DNA from: Flavobacterium sp. ZT3R18
GTDB lineage: Bacteria; Bacteroidota; Bacteroidia; Flavobacteriales; Flavobacteriaceae
Direction of reading: 5' to 3'
DNA: 64,000 nucleotides
Assembly (NCBI RefSeq): GCF_007097385.1
Contig: NZ_VJZS01000008.1
Span: forward strand, 62,001-126,000
The notes under the pieces were generated by a model. That model was not told the origin of the DNA and searched no databases. It saw only the letters and a list, made by a program, of their open reading frames with translations. The position numbers and the translations under genes were made by a program. Within the stretch, counting starts at the first letter, position 1, and each line of letters starts with the position of its first letter. Below are positions 17,086 to 26,247 of this stretch, one piece after another.

Positions 17086-18933
17086 ATGAGAAAAATATAC
17101 CTACTTACCTTCTTTTTTGCCGCTTTGGCCTGCCAGAAAAAAGACAATGCCGAAAAAACTACATTCGTTAAAGACGAACATTCCTATTCAAAACCAAATC
17201 AAGCGGTTGTAAAACATTTGGATCTTGATATTAAAGTTGATTTTGATACGCAATCCATTTCCGGAAAAGCATCTTGGCAAATTGATAATGTTAGTAAAGG
17301 CAACGAAATTATCTTCGACGAAAACACATTAAACATTACCAAAGTTACTCTTGGAGATGATGAAAAAGAAACCAAATTTGAACTCGGTGCCGAAGTGAAA
17401 TTCCACGGAAAGCCCCTTCATATTACGATTGAACCCAATACGACTAAAGTCAATATTTATTATAATACCACCAAAGAGGCTATTGCGTTGCAATGGTTAA
17501 CACCACAGCAAACGGCCGATAAGAAGAAGCCATTCCTCTTTTCTCAAGGCGAAAGTATTTGGTCGCGTACTTGGATTCCGTGTCAGGATTCTCCGGGAAT
17601 TCGATTTACCTACGCTGCAAAAGTTACGGTTCCTAAAGATTTAATGGCAGTAATGAGCGCTGTCAATCCGCAACAAAAAAATGATACAGGAATATATACT
17701 TTCAAGCAAGATAAAGCAATTCCGTCTTATTTAATGGCGATTGCCGTTGGCGATATTAAGTTTAAAGCTATTGATGATCGTACAGGAGTTTATGCAGAAC
17801 CGTCATTGCTTGATAAATCGGCTTGGGAATTTGCCGAATTGGGAAAGATGGTCGTTGCTGCCGAAAAATTATTCGGCCCGTATCGTTGGGGGAGATATGA
17901 TGTATTGGTTCTTCCTCCGAGCTTTCCTTATGGCGGTATGGAAAATCCAAATCTAACATTCCTTACCCCAGGTGTGATTGCAGGTGACCGTTCATTGACC
18001 AGTTTATTGGCGCATGAATTGGGGCACAGTTGGAGCGGAAATTTAGTGACCAACGCTACTTGGGATGATATATGGCTGAATGAAGGTTTTACCACTTATG
18101 TAGAACACCGCATCGGTGAAGCAATTTTTGGAGAGAAAGAAGCCAAAATGCAAGGTGTTTTAAGTAGAAAAGTGTTGAATGATAACATAGCCGAATTTGG
18201 GAATACAAATCCTGACACGCGACTTAAAGTAAATACAACAGGGAAAAACCCAGATGATGCCATAAACGAAATTCCATACGTGAAAGGATATGATTTCTTA
18301 AAAGTAATTGAGCAAGCTGTCGGGCGCAAAAAATTCGATACATTCATTACCAATTATTTCGACGCTCATGCTTTTCAATCCATAACGACGGAAGATTTTG
18401 TGAATTATTTGAACGAAAACCTGATAAAAAATGACAAAGCTCTTGCTGATAAAATAAAAGTGGAGGACTGGATTTACAAACCAGGAGTGCCGTCAAACAT
18501 TACGGCTGTCTTCTCTGAGGATTTTAATGCAATAGACAGTATTCAGAAAAACTGGAGAAAAACAGGTGTTAAAGGATTGAGTCAAAAAATAAAGTCCACC
18601 AATGAAAAACAACATTTCATAGATTATCTTCCTGAAGATATTACGGTAAAAGAAATGACGGAGATTGATGCTGAATTTAACTTTACAAAAGGAGGGAACT
18701 TTGTGATCAAGCGTCAATGGTTTGTACCTGCAATTCGTCATCACTATACTGTGGCATATCCTGCGATAGAACAATTTATGATTGCTACTAGCAGAACGGG
18801 ATCGTTAGCGACACTTTATAAAGAAATGGTAAAAACACCTGAAGGTAAAGTTTGGGCAAGGCAGATTTTTAATAAAGCAAAATCAGGTTATCATTTAACA
18901 ACTGTTCAAGATATTGAAGGTCTGTTGAAATAA
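17086..18933 (+). CDS. M1-family zinc aminopeptidase (LTA4H-like), lipoprotein
   Basis: 615 aa. The N-terminus ends in a lipobox-like ALAC, so it is probably a lipoprotein of the cell envelope. M1 features: the substrate loop GGMENP (about 284-289), zinc site HELGH at 310-314 with Glu333 as third ligand (HExxH-x18-E), and YVKGYDFL. The length and the C-terminal helical domain fit the leukotriene-A4-hydrolase/aminopeptidase-B subgroup rather than PepN. It likely removes N-terminal residues from peptides in the periplasm or at the surface. It is monocistronic and followed by repeat element A1. Confidence 0.92.
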   Translation: MRKIYLLTFFFAALACQKKDNAEKTTFVKDEHSYSKPNQAVVKHLDLDIKVDFDTQSISGKASWQIDNVSKGNEIIFDENTLNITKVTLGDDEKETKFELGAEVKFHGKPLHITIEPNTTKVNIYYNTTKEAIALQWLTPQQTADKKKPFLFSQGESIWSRTWIPCQDSPGIRFTYAAKVTVPKDLMAVMSAVNPQQKNDTGIYTFKQDKAIPSYLMAIAVGDIKFKAIDDRTGVYAEPSLLDKSAWEFAELGKMVVAAEKLFGPYRWGRYDVLVLPPSFPYGGMENPNLTFLTPGVIAGDRSLTSLLAHELGHSWSGNLVTNATWDDIWLNEGFTTYVEHRIGEAIFGEKEAKMQGVLSRKVLNDNIAEFGNTNPDTRLKVNTTGKNPDDAINEIPYVKGYDFLKVIEQAVGRKKFDTFITNYFDAHAFQSITTEDFVNYLNENLIKNDKALADKIKVEDWIYKPGVPSNITAVFSEDFNAIDSIQKNWRKTGVKGLSQKIKSTNEKQHFIDYLPEDITVKEMTEIDAEFNFTKGGNFVIKRQWFVPAIRHHYTVAYPAIEQFMIATSRTGSLATLYKEMVKTPEGKVWARQIFNKAKSGYHLTTVQDIEGLLK

Positions 18934-18976
18934 AAAACGCATCACAGAAAGGTATTTTAAATACAACTGTAATTAT

Positions 18977-19092
18977 TTGGGCGAGACTCCATAAGAGAAA
19001 GGGGCTACTATTCATACCGTTTAGTAGCCCCTTTCTCTTATGGAGTCGGGCTATCCGCGCTACAGGGTAGCTAGCTCCTATCCCTCTCGCAT
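18977..19092 (+). ncRNA. Structured repeat family A, copy 1 (candidate RNA element)
   Basis: About 116 bp in the gap 18934-19304. Three helices can be drawn: an outer stem GCGAGA (18981-18986) with TCTCGC (19085-19090); a perfect 26-bp hairpin (18985-19010 with 19022-19047, sharing two bases with the outer stem); and a small hairpin GCTAC-AGG-GTAGC near 19059-19071. Conserved unpaired blocks TTTGGGCG, GTCGGGCTAT and CTATCCCTC match copy 2 at 29647. The hairpin sequences differ between copies but pairing is kept. The strand is given by the shared blocks and the upstream gene. The function is unknown; it could be a mobile repeat, a 3' processing element or an RNA. Confidence 0.6.
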
Positions 19093-19144
19093 ACATAAGA
19101 CCTCTAGGTTTATAGTTTTTTTTATTTAATGGGATTAGTGCAAA

Positions 19145-19177
19145 TTAGCCCCGATAGCTATCGAGGTTCGTGGCTAA
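19145..19177. repeat. Palindromic repeat with CGATAGCTATCG core
   Basis: A 12-bp perfect palindrome CGATAGCTATCG (19152-19163) lies inside a larger hairpin, TTAGCC (19145-19150) with GGCTAA (19172-19177). The same core occurs at 61357-61374 as an 18-bp perfect palindrome. It looks like an iterated intergenic palindrome of flavobacteria. Confidence 0.5.
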
Positions 19178-19255
19178 CTTATTTTCATGAATACCCACGC
19201 AGTTGAGGGTAAAACCTATTATTTCAATGTAAAGAAAGAATTTAAATCCAATATC

Positions 19256-19288
19256 TTGCTAATGTTGTTGATATATCAATTATATTTG
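19256..19288 (+). promoter_or_regulatory. Promoter of the marR-S41 pair with overlapping palindromic operator
   Basis: TTG (19256-19258), 22 nt, then TATATTTG (19281-19288) fits the flavobacterial promoter pattern. Between the elements lies a perfect 12-bp palindrome TTGATATATCAA (19268-19279). MarR repressors bind such palindromes as dimers over their own promoter, so this is a good candidate autoregulatory operator. Confidence 0.5.
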
Positions 19289-19304
19289 CATCAAACAAAA
19301 TAAC

Positions 19305-19745
19305 ATGATGCAAGATAATCCAACAGGAACGGTACTTTATTCTATTGAGCAAGCCATAAAAGAATATAGGAAAGTTTCGCAAAAAAATATAAGGAAAATT
19401 GTAAGTGACATAACAGTTGATCAATGCTTAGTATTGATGATCCTTAATAAAAACCCAGATTATTCTCAAAAAACAATTGCGGATCTTATCTTTAAGGACA
19501 ATGCCTCGATTACAAGAATAGTTGAGTTAATGGTAAAAAAAGAGTATCTAACAAGAGAGATAAATACTTTAGATAGAAGAAAATTTAATCTTGCGATAAC
19601 CGAGAAAGGAAAAAAAACAATTGACTTATTGGCTCCTGTTATTCTGCATAACCGCGAAACCGCTCTCTATGGATTGTCTCCTGATGAAATAGAATTGCTT
19701 GACATTATCCTTTGCAAAATAATCTTAAACTGTAAAAAGCCCTAA
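19305..19745 (+). CDS. MarR-family transcriptional regulator
   Basis: 146 aa. Winged-helix protein: IRKIVSDITVDQCLVLMILNK, then YSQKTIADLIFKDNASITRIVELMVKKEYLTRE (recognition helix) and the wing with NTLDRRKFNLAITEKGKK, which holds the conserved DxR(R/K) motif of MarR proteins. Such regulators act as dimers in the cytoplasm and often respond to small lipophilic ligands. It is 3 bp upstream of the S41 peptidase gene and surely co-transcribed. A palindrome in its promoter suggests autoregulation. The start may be 19305 or the next ATG at 19308. Confidence 0.88.
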   Translation: MMQDNPTGTVLYSIEQAIKEYRKVSQKNIRKIVSDITVDQCLVLMILNKNPDYSQKTIADLIFKDNASITRIVELMVKKEYLTREINTLDRRKFNLAITEKGKKTIDLLAPVILHNRETALYGLSPDEIELLDIILCKIILNCKKP

Positions 19746-19748
19746 AAA

Positions 19749-21077
19749 ATGAAACAAATTATCACTTTACTATTGTTGTCAGTCTCTATTCTTGCCTATT
19801 CGCAAGCAAAATCATCTGCAAAATCCGAGGTAATTCTAAATGAATTAAATAAAAAAGAAGTTATTGATTCACTTACTAAAAAACTGGAAGAGTTTTATAT
19901 AAGACCGAATTCTATTGAAGGTATAAAGAAAAACTTGAATGAAAATTATGAAAAAGGCGTTTATAAAAACATTGTTAGTCCAAATGAATTTGCCTCTAAA
20001 CTCACAACTGATCTTCTTGAAATTACCAAAGATTTACATTTCGGTGTGATTTATGACCCTCAAATACTGGAGAATAAGCAAAACAATAATGCTGTAGAGT
20101 CGCAGAAGAGAATTAAAGAGCAAGAACTAATAGTGGCTAAAAGAAAGAATTTTGGTTTTCAGCAAGCAAGAATATTAGAAGGAAATATAGGCTATTTAGA
20201 GTTTAATTATTTTCATGATCCTGCAGAAGCAAGTGAAACTGCAGCATCAATGATGCAATTTCTTAGTAATTCGGATGCCTTAATCATAGATTTGCGCAAT
20301 AACAATGGTGGAGCATTAGAGATGGGACAATTTATAAGTAGTTATTTTTTTGCAAACAAAGATTTGCCACTCTATAAATATTACTATTATGAAAGCGGTA
20401 GAAAAAAAATAGACAGAGAAATGTGGTTGTTGCCTTCTGTACCAGGCAAACGATTAGATACTATTGATATTTATATATTGACGAGTGGTGCTACTTTTTC
20501 TGCTGCCGAATGGATGAGTTATTCTCTTCAAAACCTAAAACGTGTCACTATTGTGGGGGAACAAACGGCGGGCGGAGCTCATCCAGTTGATTGGAAAGTA
20601 TTGACTCAAGGTTTTTCTTTACATATCCCTTTTGGAGAAGTTAAAGATCCGATTACAAAAACAGATTTCGAAGGTCACGGTGTTACCCCAGACGTACTAT
20701 GTAAAAGCGAAAATGCAATCAATACCGCACATTTTTTAGCTTTGCAAAAGCTATCGATAAAAAATAAAGATTTATCAAATAATATGGATTGGATTATCCC
20801 TGTTATTAAAAACAGACAAAAACCCGTAATTATAGAAAGCTCAATTTTAAAATCATACCAAGGCAAATATGGAAAAGGGGAACTGATTTACGAAAATCAG
20901 AATTTATATTACCAGTGGAACAATGCCGTTAGTTTTTTACTTTCGCCTTTGCAACAAGATTTATTTCTTTTAGATGGAGATGATTTCCGAATTAAAATAA
21001 TTTTCGAAAAAAAATCAATAATAGGTATTAAAAGAATATATCCTGACGGAGTAGAAAGAATGTATCCAAAACAATAA
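19749..21077 (+). CDS. Secreted S41-family serine peptidase (C-terminal processing peptidase-like)
   Basis: 442 aa. Signal peptide ends ...ILAYSQ (near residue 18). An N-terminal helical region is followed by the S41 catalytic core: GNIGYLEFNYFHD, DALIIDLRNNNGG, and the nucleophile region TSGATFSAAEWMSY, then GEQTAGGAHP and HIPFGEVKDPITKTDFEGHGVTPD. No PDZ domain is evident. This resembles the IRBP/tricorn-like S41 proteins common in Bacteroidota, which act outside the cytoplasm on unknown substrates. Coupling with a MarR gene suggests it is induced by a small molecule. A short C-terminal beta domain follows the protease. Confidence 0.85.
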   Translation: MKQIITLLLLSVSILAYSQAKSSAKSEVILNELNKKEVIDSLTKKLEEFYIRPNSIEGIKKNLNENYEKGVYKNIVSPNEFASKLTTDLLEITKDLHFGVIYDPQILENKQNNNAVESQKRIKEQELIVAKRKNFGFQQARILEGNIGYLEFNYFHDPAEASETAASMMQFLSNSDALIIDLRNNNGGALEMGQFISSYFFANKDLPLYKYYYYESGRKKIDREMWLLPSVPGKRLDTIDIYILTSGATFSAAEWMSYSLQNLKRVTIVGEQTAGGAHPVDWKVLTQGFSLHIPFGEVKDPITKTDFEGHGVTPDVLCKSENAINTAHFLALQKLSIKNKDLSNNMDWIIPVIKNRQKPVIIESSILKSYQGKYGKGELIYENQNLYYQWNNAVSFLLSPLQQDLFLLDGDDFRIKIIFEKKSIIGIKRIYPDGVERMYPKQ

Positions 21078-21151
21078 TAGCTGTAATTGGTACAGGTTTG
21101 CATTATTGCATTGGGGGTAAAATTTTCTAACCACATAATTTCCGATAAAAA

Positions 21152-21187
21152 AAACAGTAAGTCACAATTAATTGCAGCTTACTGTTT
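21152..21187. terminator. Hairpin between the convergent S41 and glycosyltransferase genes
   Basis: AAACAGTAAG (21152-21161) pairs with CTTACTGTTT (21178-21187), with an inner palindrome CAATTAATTG. It is A-rich on the left. The rest of the 307-bp gap 21078-21384 shows nothing recognisable. Confidence 0.55.
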
Positions 21188-21384
21188 GCTAATGGCTAAT
21201 TGATTAAAGGGGTGTTCTCTTCTTTTTTATCTTTATTGAGTAGGTTTTAAAACTTTAACATACTTTTATGTGTTAATGTGAAAATTGGAGGCAATCTCAA
21301 GTTTGAACTGTTGCTTTTTTCGCATTTATTGTTTGAATCCAAGAATATAAATTTCTGGTGGTTTTTAAACTTGGCGAAATTTTT

Positions 21385-22629
21385 TTAAATCCGATTTTTC
21401 GCCTCAATCCAACGCGACATATATTTAGTGCTGGTTAAAGTATGATGCTGTAGCAAAGAACCCATGAAATTATCCAAGCGGTGTTGCTCTAAATTTGAAA
21501 GTAAAAATAGGATTTTGGAAGTGAAGTCGTTTTCAAACAATTCTTTAGAATAGCGTTGATTGATAATGACGATTCCATTCTGTTGTGCAGCTTTCCAAAG
21601 CTTTTTATCTTGGTACAATTGCACGGCAGCTTTTATAAATTCATGTACATCATCAGTCACAAATCCATTCCACGGTAAATTTCCCTGCATGGATTCGGCA
21701 CCAATAGTTGTTGTTACACTGGGTGTCCCGCATTGCATCGCTTCAATTAGTTTTCCTTTTATTCCCGCTCCAAAACGCAAAGGGGCTAAAACTATTCGAG
21801 CATTTTGTACCACTTCATTGGCATCAATCGCTCGGCCTTTGATGTGGAAACCTTCTTTGGGTTGGTGCAATTGCATTACTTTTTGTGAAGGATAGGCTCC
21901 GTAAATATTTAAAACTGCTTCGGGTAATTGCTTTCTTAACAGTGGCCAAATGGTTTCTTTTAGATATTGAACGGCATTCCAATTGGGTTCATGAAGAAAA
22001 TTACCAATAAAAATAAAATCCTTCCTTTCCTCAAAGGATGGAAGTTTTTCAAAAGTTGCTTCCGAAATGGGTTCTAATAAAAAAGGCAAATAATACAGCA
22101 GTTTTTCGTCTATTTTAAAAGAGGTTTTTAATACTTCCATTTCAAATTCAGAAATCATTAAAGATAGATCGCACCTCAAAATACTGGCGATTTCTCTTTT
22201 GGCTACATCTTCTTTTAAAGTATCAACGATAGTGAATTCACGGTTTGATTTAAATGCTTTTTGCCTTGCCAATCGCAAACAATGCAAATCTTCGGTATCT
22301 AATATCCGTAGGGCATTGGGGCAATTTTCGGCAACGCGCCATCCAAATTGTTCCTCTATCATAAAACGATCAAATAAAACGATGGCTGGATTCAAATCTT
22401 TAACAAAAATATCAAAACTAGAACAATTTAAAGTAATGGAAGTTTTGTCTACATTCAAGGAAGTTAAATCTATCATGAAATCACTGTCCATAGCCGGACT
22501 GGCAAATGTAATGGCAAACCCTTGTTGCTGAAATTGTGCAAGCAACTGCAACATACGACCGCCGGCCGCCGAAGAATTGGGTTCTGGCCATACAAAACCA
22601 ATTATTAAAAGCTTTTGAATTTGTTCCAT
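21385..22629 (-). CDS. Glycosyltransferase, GT-B fold (group 1 / GT4-like)
   Basis: 414 aa from the ATG at 22629. An in-frame ATG 33 bp further out would add 11 residues, but MEQIQKLLIIGFVWPEPNSSAAGGRM starts in register with the first Rossmann strand. The donor-binding half contains FIGNFLHEPNWNAVQYLKE, LNIYGAYP and the GT4 signature region LAPLRFGAGIKGKLIEAMQCGTPSVTTTIGAE. It transfers a sugar from an activated donor to an unknown acceptor in the cytoplasm, probably for surface polysaccharide or lipid. No glycan-cluster genes flank it, so the substrate cannot be inferred. Confidence 0.85.
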   Translation of the reverse strand: MEQIQKLLIIGFVWPEPNSSAAGGRMLQLLAQFQQQGFAITFASPAMDSDFMIDLTSLNVDKTSITLNCSSFDIFVKDLNPAIVLFDRFMIEEQFGWRVAENCPNALRILDTEDLHCLRLARQKAFKSNREFTIVDTLKEDVAKREIASILRCDLSLMISEFEMEVLKTSFKIDEKLLYYLPFLLEPISEATFEKLPSFEERKDFIFIGNFLHEPNWNAVQYLKETIWPLLRKQLPEAVLNIYGAYPSQKVMQLHQPKEGFHIKGRAIDANEVVQNARIVLAPLRFGAGIKGKLIEAMQCGTPSVTTTIGAESMQGNLPWNGFVTDDVHEFIKAAVQLYQDKKLWKAAQQNGIVIINQRYSKELFENDFTSKILFLLSNLEQHRLDNFMGSLLQHHTLTSTKYMSRWIEAKNRI

Positions 22630-22740
22630 AATAATTAAAGATAATGGTGCAAAATAATACAATTTAGATGGTTAAAGCATCATTTTAAATGGAAAATCAA
22701 TAGGAAAACACTAATTTTGCAGAACGAAATATGACCTGTT

Positions 22741-23322
22741 ATGCTTGGATTAAAATTAGTTACCGACCCACGTTGGGTAAATATAGTAGAAACCAATATT
22801 GAAGAAATATTGACCGATCACGCTTGGTGTGAGCAAAAAGCGGCTTCGAATGCCATAAGTTTGATTACTTACAATTCGGAGTTAGAGGAATTGGTAACGG
22901 AGTTATTGGTCATTGCAAAAGAAGAATTGGACCATTTACAGTTGGTTCATAATTTAATAAAGAGCAAGGGATTGACATTGGGTAGAGAGCGCAAAGACCA
23001 TTATGTTAATGAACTTTTCAAGTTCATGAAAAAAGATGGCAGCCGAAAAGATGCTTTGGTAGATCGATTGCTGTTTTCGGCAATGATTGAAGCCAGAAGT
23101 TGTGAACGATTCAAAGTGTTATCCGAGAATATAAAAGACCAGGAATTAGCTAAGTTTTATCGCGATTTAATGATTTCAGAAGCTGGTCATTACACCACTT
23201 TTCTCGGATTTGCCAGAAAATATACGGATAATTTTGATGTAGATAAACGTTGGCAAGAATGGATCGAGTTTGAAACCTCGATTATTGTAAACTATGGTAA
23301 AAATGAAACCGTACACGGTTAA
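22741..23322 (+). CDS. miaE: tRNA-(ms2io6A)-hydroxylase
   Basis: 193 aa, matching MiaE length. Non-haem di-iron monooxygenase that hydroxylates the isopentenyl side chain of ms2i6A37 in tRNA. The ferritin-like four-helix carboxylate/His ligands are visible: DHAWCEQKAASNAI (Glu), KEELDHLQLVH (ExxH), MIEARSCERFKVL (Glu) and SEAGHYTTF (ExxH). A TAATTTTG -7 element at 22712-22719 lies 21 bp before the start, though no clear -33 TTG is present. Divergent from the glycosyltransferase. Confidence 0.93.
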   Translation: MLGLKLVTDPRWVNIVETNIEEILTDHAWCEQKAASNAISLITYNSELEELVTELLVIAKEELDHLQLVHNLIKSKGLTLGRERKDHYVNELFKFMKKDGSRKDALVDRLLFSAMIEARSCERFKVLSENIKDQELAKFYRDLMISEAGHYTTFLGFARKYTDNFDVDKRWQEWIEFETSIIVNYGKNETVHG

Positions 23323-23386
23323 TATTTCATAACAAACAAACTGATCAAGTTCTCCTTTCATTTATTTAATTCACACCAAATACATA

Positions 23387-26149
23387 ATGGCTTCAATCAA
23401 TTATAAAACCATTTTTTTTAAGTTTTTAAAATATACAGGTATAACGATTGTGGTGGTATTGGCACTGATGTTTGTTACACCTTTTATTTTTTCGGATAAA
23501 ATAGAAGAGCAAGTCAAAAAGACAGCTAATAAAAAATTAAATGGAGAACTGAACTATTCGGAAGCCAAAGTTTCCTTTTTTACACATTTCCCCTCGTTGA
23601 CCTTGACTTTAAATGATTTTAATCTCAACGGATCGGCACCTTTTCAAAATGAAAAATTAGTTAGTGCAGATGAGATTGCTTTTGGAATCAATTTAAGCAG
23701 TCTTGTTTTTGGAGAAACGATCGATATCGACCAAATTTTCCTTTCCAATTCATTGATTAATGTCAAAGTTAACAAAAAAGGGGAGGCCAATTATAATGTC
23801 TATATCGCGGAGGCGGTAACTGCTCCAAAAGAAGAAAAGTCTGAAACGGGATTGAAATTAGAAGCAATTGAAATCAACAATAGCAAAATTATTTATGATG
23901 ATCAATCGACTAACATTCATATAGATGCGGTAGGTTTTAATTATCTCGGAAATGGCGATTTGAGTGAAGCGATATTTGCATTGCATTCGAAAGCAAAAAT
24001 AGAAAAGCTGAATATCATTTATGAAAATGAACCTTACTTGATGAATAAAAAAGTAGATGGGGATTTAATTACCAAAGTAAATACCAATTCGTTGTCTTTT
24101 GTTTTTGAGCAAAACGATCTTTTTATCAATAAACTTTTAGTTGATTTTACAGGGAAATTTGATTTTTTAAAGGATGGTTATGATATCGATTTTAAAATAA
24201 AATCAAATAAAAGTAATTTATACGATCTCTTCACTGCTTTCCCACCCAAATACATCACTTGGCTTAAAAACACGGAATTGAAAGGAAGTGTAGATTTGCT
24301 TTTTACTCTTAAAGGAAAATACATTGCATCCCAAAATATCGCACCCGATTTGGGATTGGATTTTAAATTAAAAGATGGATTTGTAAATTACAATAAAAGC
24401 GCTTTTCCAGTTTCTAATTTGAATATTGATATTTCCACAAAAGTTCCTTCATTAAATCCAGAACTTTTAATGCTGGACGCCAAAAATGTATCTTTAAACG
24501 TTGAAAAAAATTATCTTAAGACCAAATTGAAAATGAATGGGATGACTACTCCAGACATTGATATGGTTTTGAGTTCTCAAATTGATTTAGAGAAATTAAA
24601 TCGCGCTCTTGGAATTCCAAATTTTGAATTAAAAGGAATGCTACTTAGTGATTTGAAAGCGAAAGGGAAATACGATCAAAAACAAAGGCTTTTTCCAAAT
24701 GCGAACGGAACTTTGAATTTGAAAAACGGATTTATAAAAACGCAATATTATCCAAATCCAGTAACTAAAATCAATATAGTTTCGAACATAAACAATCAAA
24801 AAGGAACTTTTGACGGTCTTTCGGTGTTGCTGAAACCTGCAGGTTTTACTTTTGAAGGAGAACCTTTTTGGGTAGAAGCCGATTTGAAGAATTTTGATGA
24901 TTTAAATTATGATATTAAGGCCAAAGGAACACTAAACATCAGCAAAATATACAAAGTGTTTTCCCAAAAAGGATTGGATGTAGATGGTTCGATTAAAGCC
25001 GATTTGCAATTAAAAGGAATTCAAAGCTATGCTGAAAAAGGAAACTACAGTAAACTACAAAATAAAGGAACTCTTGAGATTAGGAATATAAAAGTTGCTA
25101 CCGAGTACCTGCCTAAATCATTATTGATTAAAGAAGGAATTTTTAAATTCAATCAGGATAAAATGTCTTTCAACACCTTTTTGGCTTCCTATGGCCAATC
25201 TGATTTTAAACTGAACGGTTATTTGCAAAATGTTTTCAATTTCATGTCTTCCAAAAATGGAGTTTTAAGAGGGGCATTTACTTTAAATTCAAAATACATC
25301 AATGCAGACGAGTTCATGTCTTCTACAACGAAAGCTCCAGTTGCAACGCCAACAGCAGTTCCAAATAGGGCAGAGAAACCTGCAACGCAAGAAACAGGCG
25401 TAATCCTCATTCCGTCTAATCTTGACCTGCAATTTTATGCTACAGCGCACAAAATAAATTATCAAGGACTTGTTTTGCAAGACGGGAAAGGTGCTGTAAA
25501 AATGAAAAAAGGAAAAATGTTGATGCAAAATACGGGGTTCAATTTGATTGGTTGTGATGTTAGTATGAATGCCGCCTATCAAGGAATCACTCCCAAGAAA
25601 GCAGTCTTTGAATATGATATTAAAGCTACAGATTTTGATATCAAAAGAGCCTACAAAGAAGTGAAGATGTTCAAAGAAATGGCTAGCGCTGCCGAAAATG
25701 CAGCGGGTATTGTCTCATTGGATTACAAAATAAAAGGAAGACTCAACCAGCAAATGCAACCGATTTATCCTTCTTTAATTGGAGGAGGCGTTCTTTCGAT
25801 AAAAGATGTAAAAGTAAAGGGGATGAAAATGTTTAATGCCGTGAGTAAAACTACGGATCATGAAGCGCTTAAAAATCCTGAACTTTCTAAAGTAGCTATT
25901 AAAACAACGATAAAAAATAACATCATTACCATTGAACGATTTAAATTTAAATTTGCAGGTTTCAGACCAAGAATAGAGGGAACTTCTAGTCTGGATGGCA
26001 AATTGAATCTAAAAATGAGATTGGGTTTGCCTCCTTTGGGAATTCTGGGAATTCCACTTACTGTTACAGGAACCAAGGATAATCCAAAAGTAAAAATTGG
26101 ACGTAAAGGCAATGAAATTGAGGAAACCCAAGATACAGAAGATAAATAA
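23387..26149 (+). CDS. AsmA-like inner-membrane-anchored protein
   Basis: 920 aa. One N-terminal transmembrane helix (about 15-35: ITIVVVLALMFVTPFIF) anchors a long periplasmic beta-rich region. The N-terminal AsmA motif (KKTANKKLNGELNYSEAKVSF, LTLTLNDFNL) and a C-terminal AsmA-like region (about 700-900, ending LPPLGILGIPLTVTGTKDNPKVKIG) are present. AsmA/TamB/YhdP relatives form bridge-like grooves thought to move phospholipids between membranes. A low-complexity Ala/Pro/Thr linker (about 650-668) splits two repeat blocks. The gene follows miaE by 64 bp and is closed by a strong terminator. The precise lipid role is inferred from the family. Confidence 0.85.
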   Translation: MASINYKTIFFKFLKYTGITIVVVLALMFVTPFIFSDKIEEQVKKTANKKLNGELNYSEAKVSFFTHFPSLTLTLNDFNLNGSAPFQNEKLVSADEIAFGINLSSLVFGETIDIDQIFLSNSLINVKVNKKGEANYNVYIAEAVTAPKEEKSETGLKLEAIEINNSKIIYDDQSTNIHIDAVGFNYLGNGDLSEAIFALHSKAKIEKLNIIYENEPYLMNKKVDGDLITKVNTNSLSFVFEQNDLFINKLLVDFTGKFDFLKDGYDIDFKIKSNKSNLYDLFTAFPPKYITWLKNTELKGSVDLLFTLKGKYIASQNIAPDLGLDFKLKDGFVNYNKSAFPVSNLNIDISTKVPSLNPELLMLDAKNVSLNVEKNYLKTKLKMNGMTTPDIDMVLSSQIDLEKLNRALGIPNFELKGMLLSDLKAKGKYDQKQRLFPNANGTLNLKNGFIKTQYYPNPVTKINIVSNINNQKGTFDGLSVLLKPAGFTFEGEPFWVEADLKNFDDLNYDIKAKGTLNISKIYKVFSQKGLDVDGSIKADLQLKGIQSYAEKGNYSKLQNKGTLEIRNIKVATEYLPKSLLIKEGIFKFNQDKMSFNTFLASYGQSDFKLNGYLQNVFNFMSSKNGVLRGAFTLNSKYINADEFMSSTTKAPVATPTAVPNRAEKPATQETGVILIPSNLDLQFYATAHKINYQGLVLQDGKGAVKMKKGKMLMQNTGFNLIGCDVSMNAAYQGITPKKAVFEYDIKATDFDIKRAYKEVKMFKEMASAAENAAGIVSLDYKIKGRLNQQMQPIYPSLIGGGVLSIKDVKVKGMKMFNAVSKTTDHEALKNPELSKVAIKTTIKNNIITIERFKFKFAGFRPRIEGTSSLDGKLNLKMRLGLPPLGILGIPLTVTGTKDNPKVKIGRKGNEIEETQDTEDK

Positions 26150-26187
26150 ATTAAATTCGTTATTTCGTCTCACTCGGGCGAAGAAAT

Positions 26188-26246
26188 AAACAAACAGTAC
26201 AAATTGGGCTTTGTGGCGTTGCCATTGCAATTTGTACTGTTTGTTT
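26188..26246. terminator. Terminator between convergent genes
   Basis: A perfect 19-bp stem (26188-26206 with 26228-26246) around a 21-nt loop, ending in T-rich DNA. The right arm abuts the stop codon of the minus-strand gene at 26248. Confidence 0.8.
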
Positions 26247-26247
26247 T

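Noticed and set aside
18985..19047. Reading the 26-bp hairpin of element A1 as a simple terminator of the aminopeptidase gene
   Set aside because: There is no T tract after it, and the flanking blocks and outer stem recur at 29647, so it belongs to a larger element, though it may also stop transcription.
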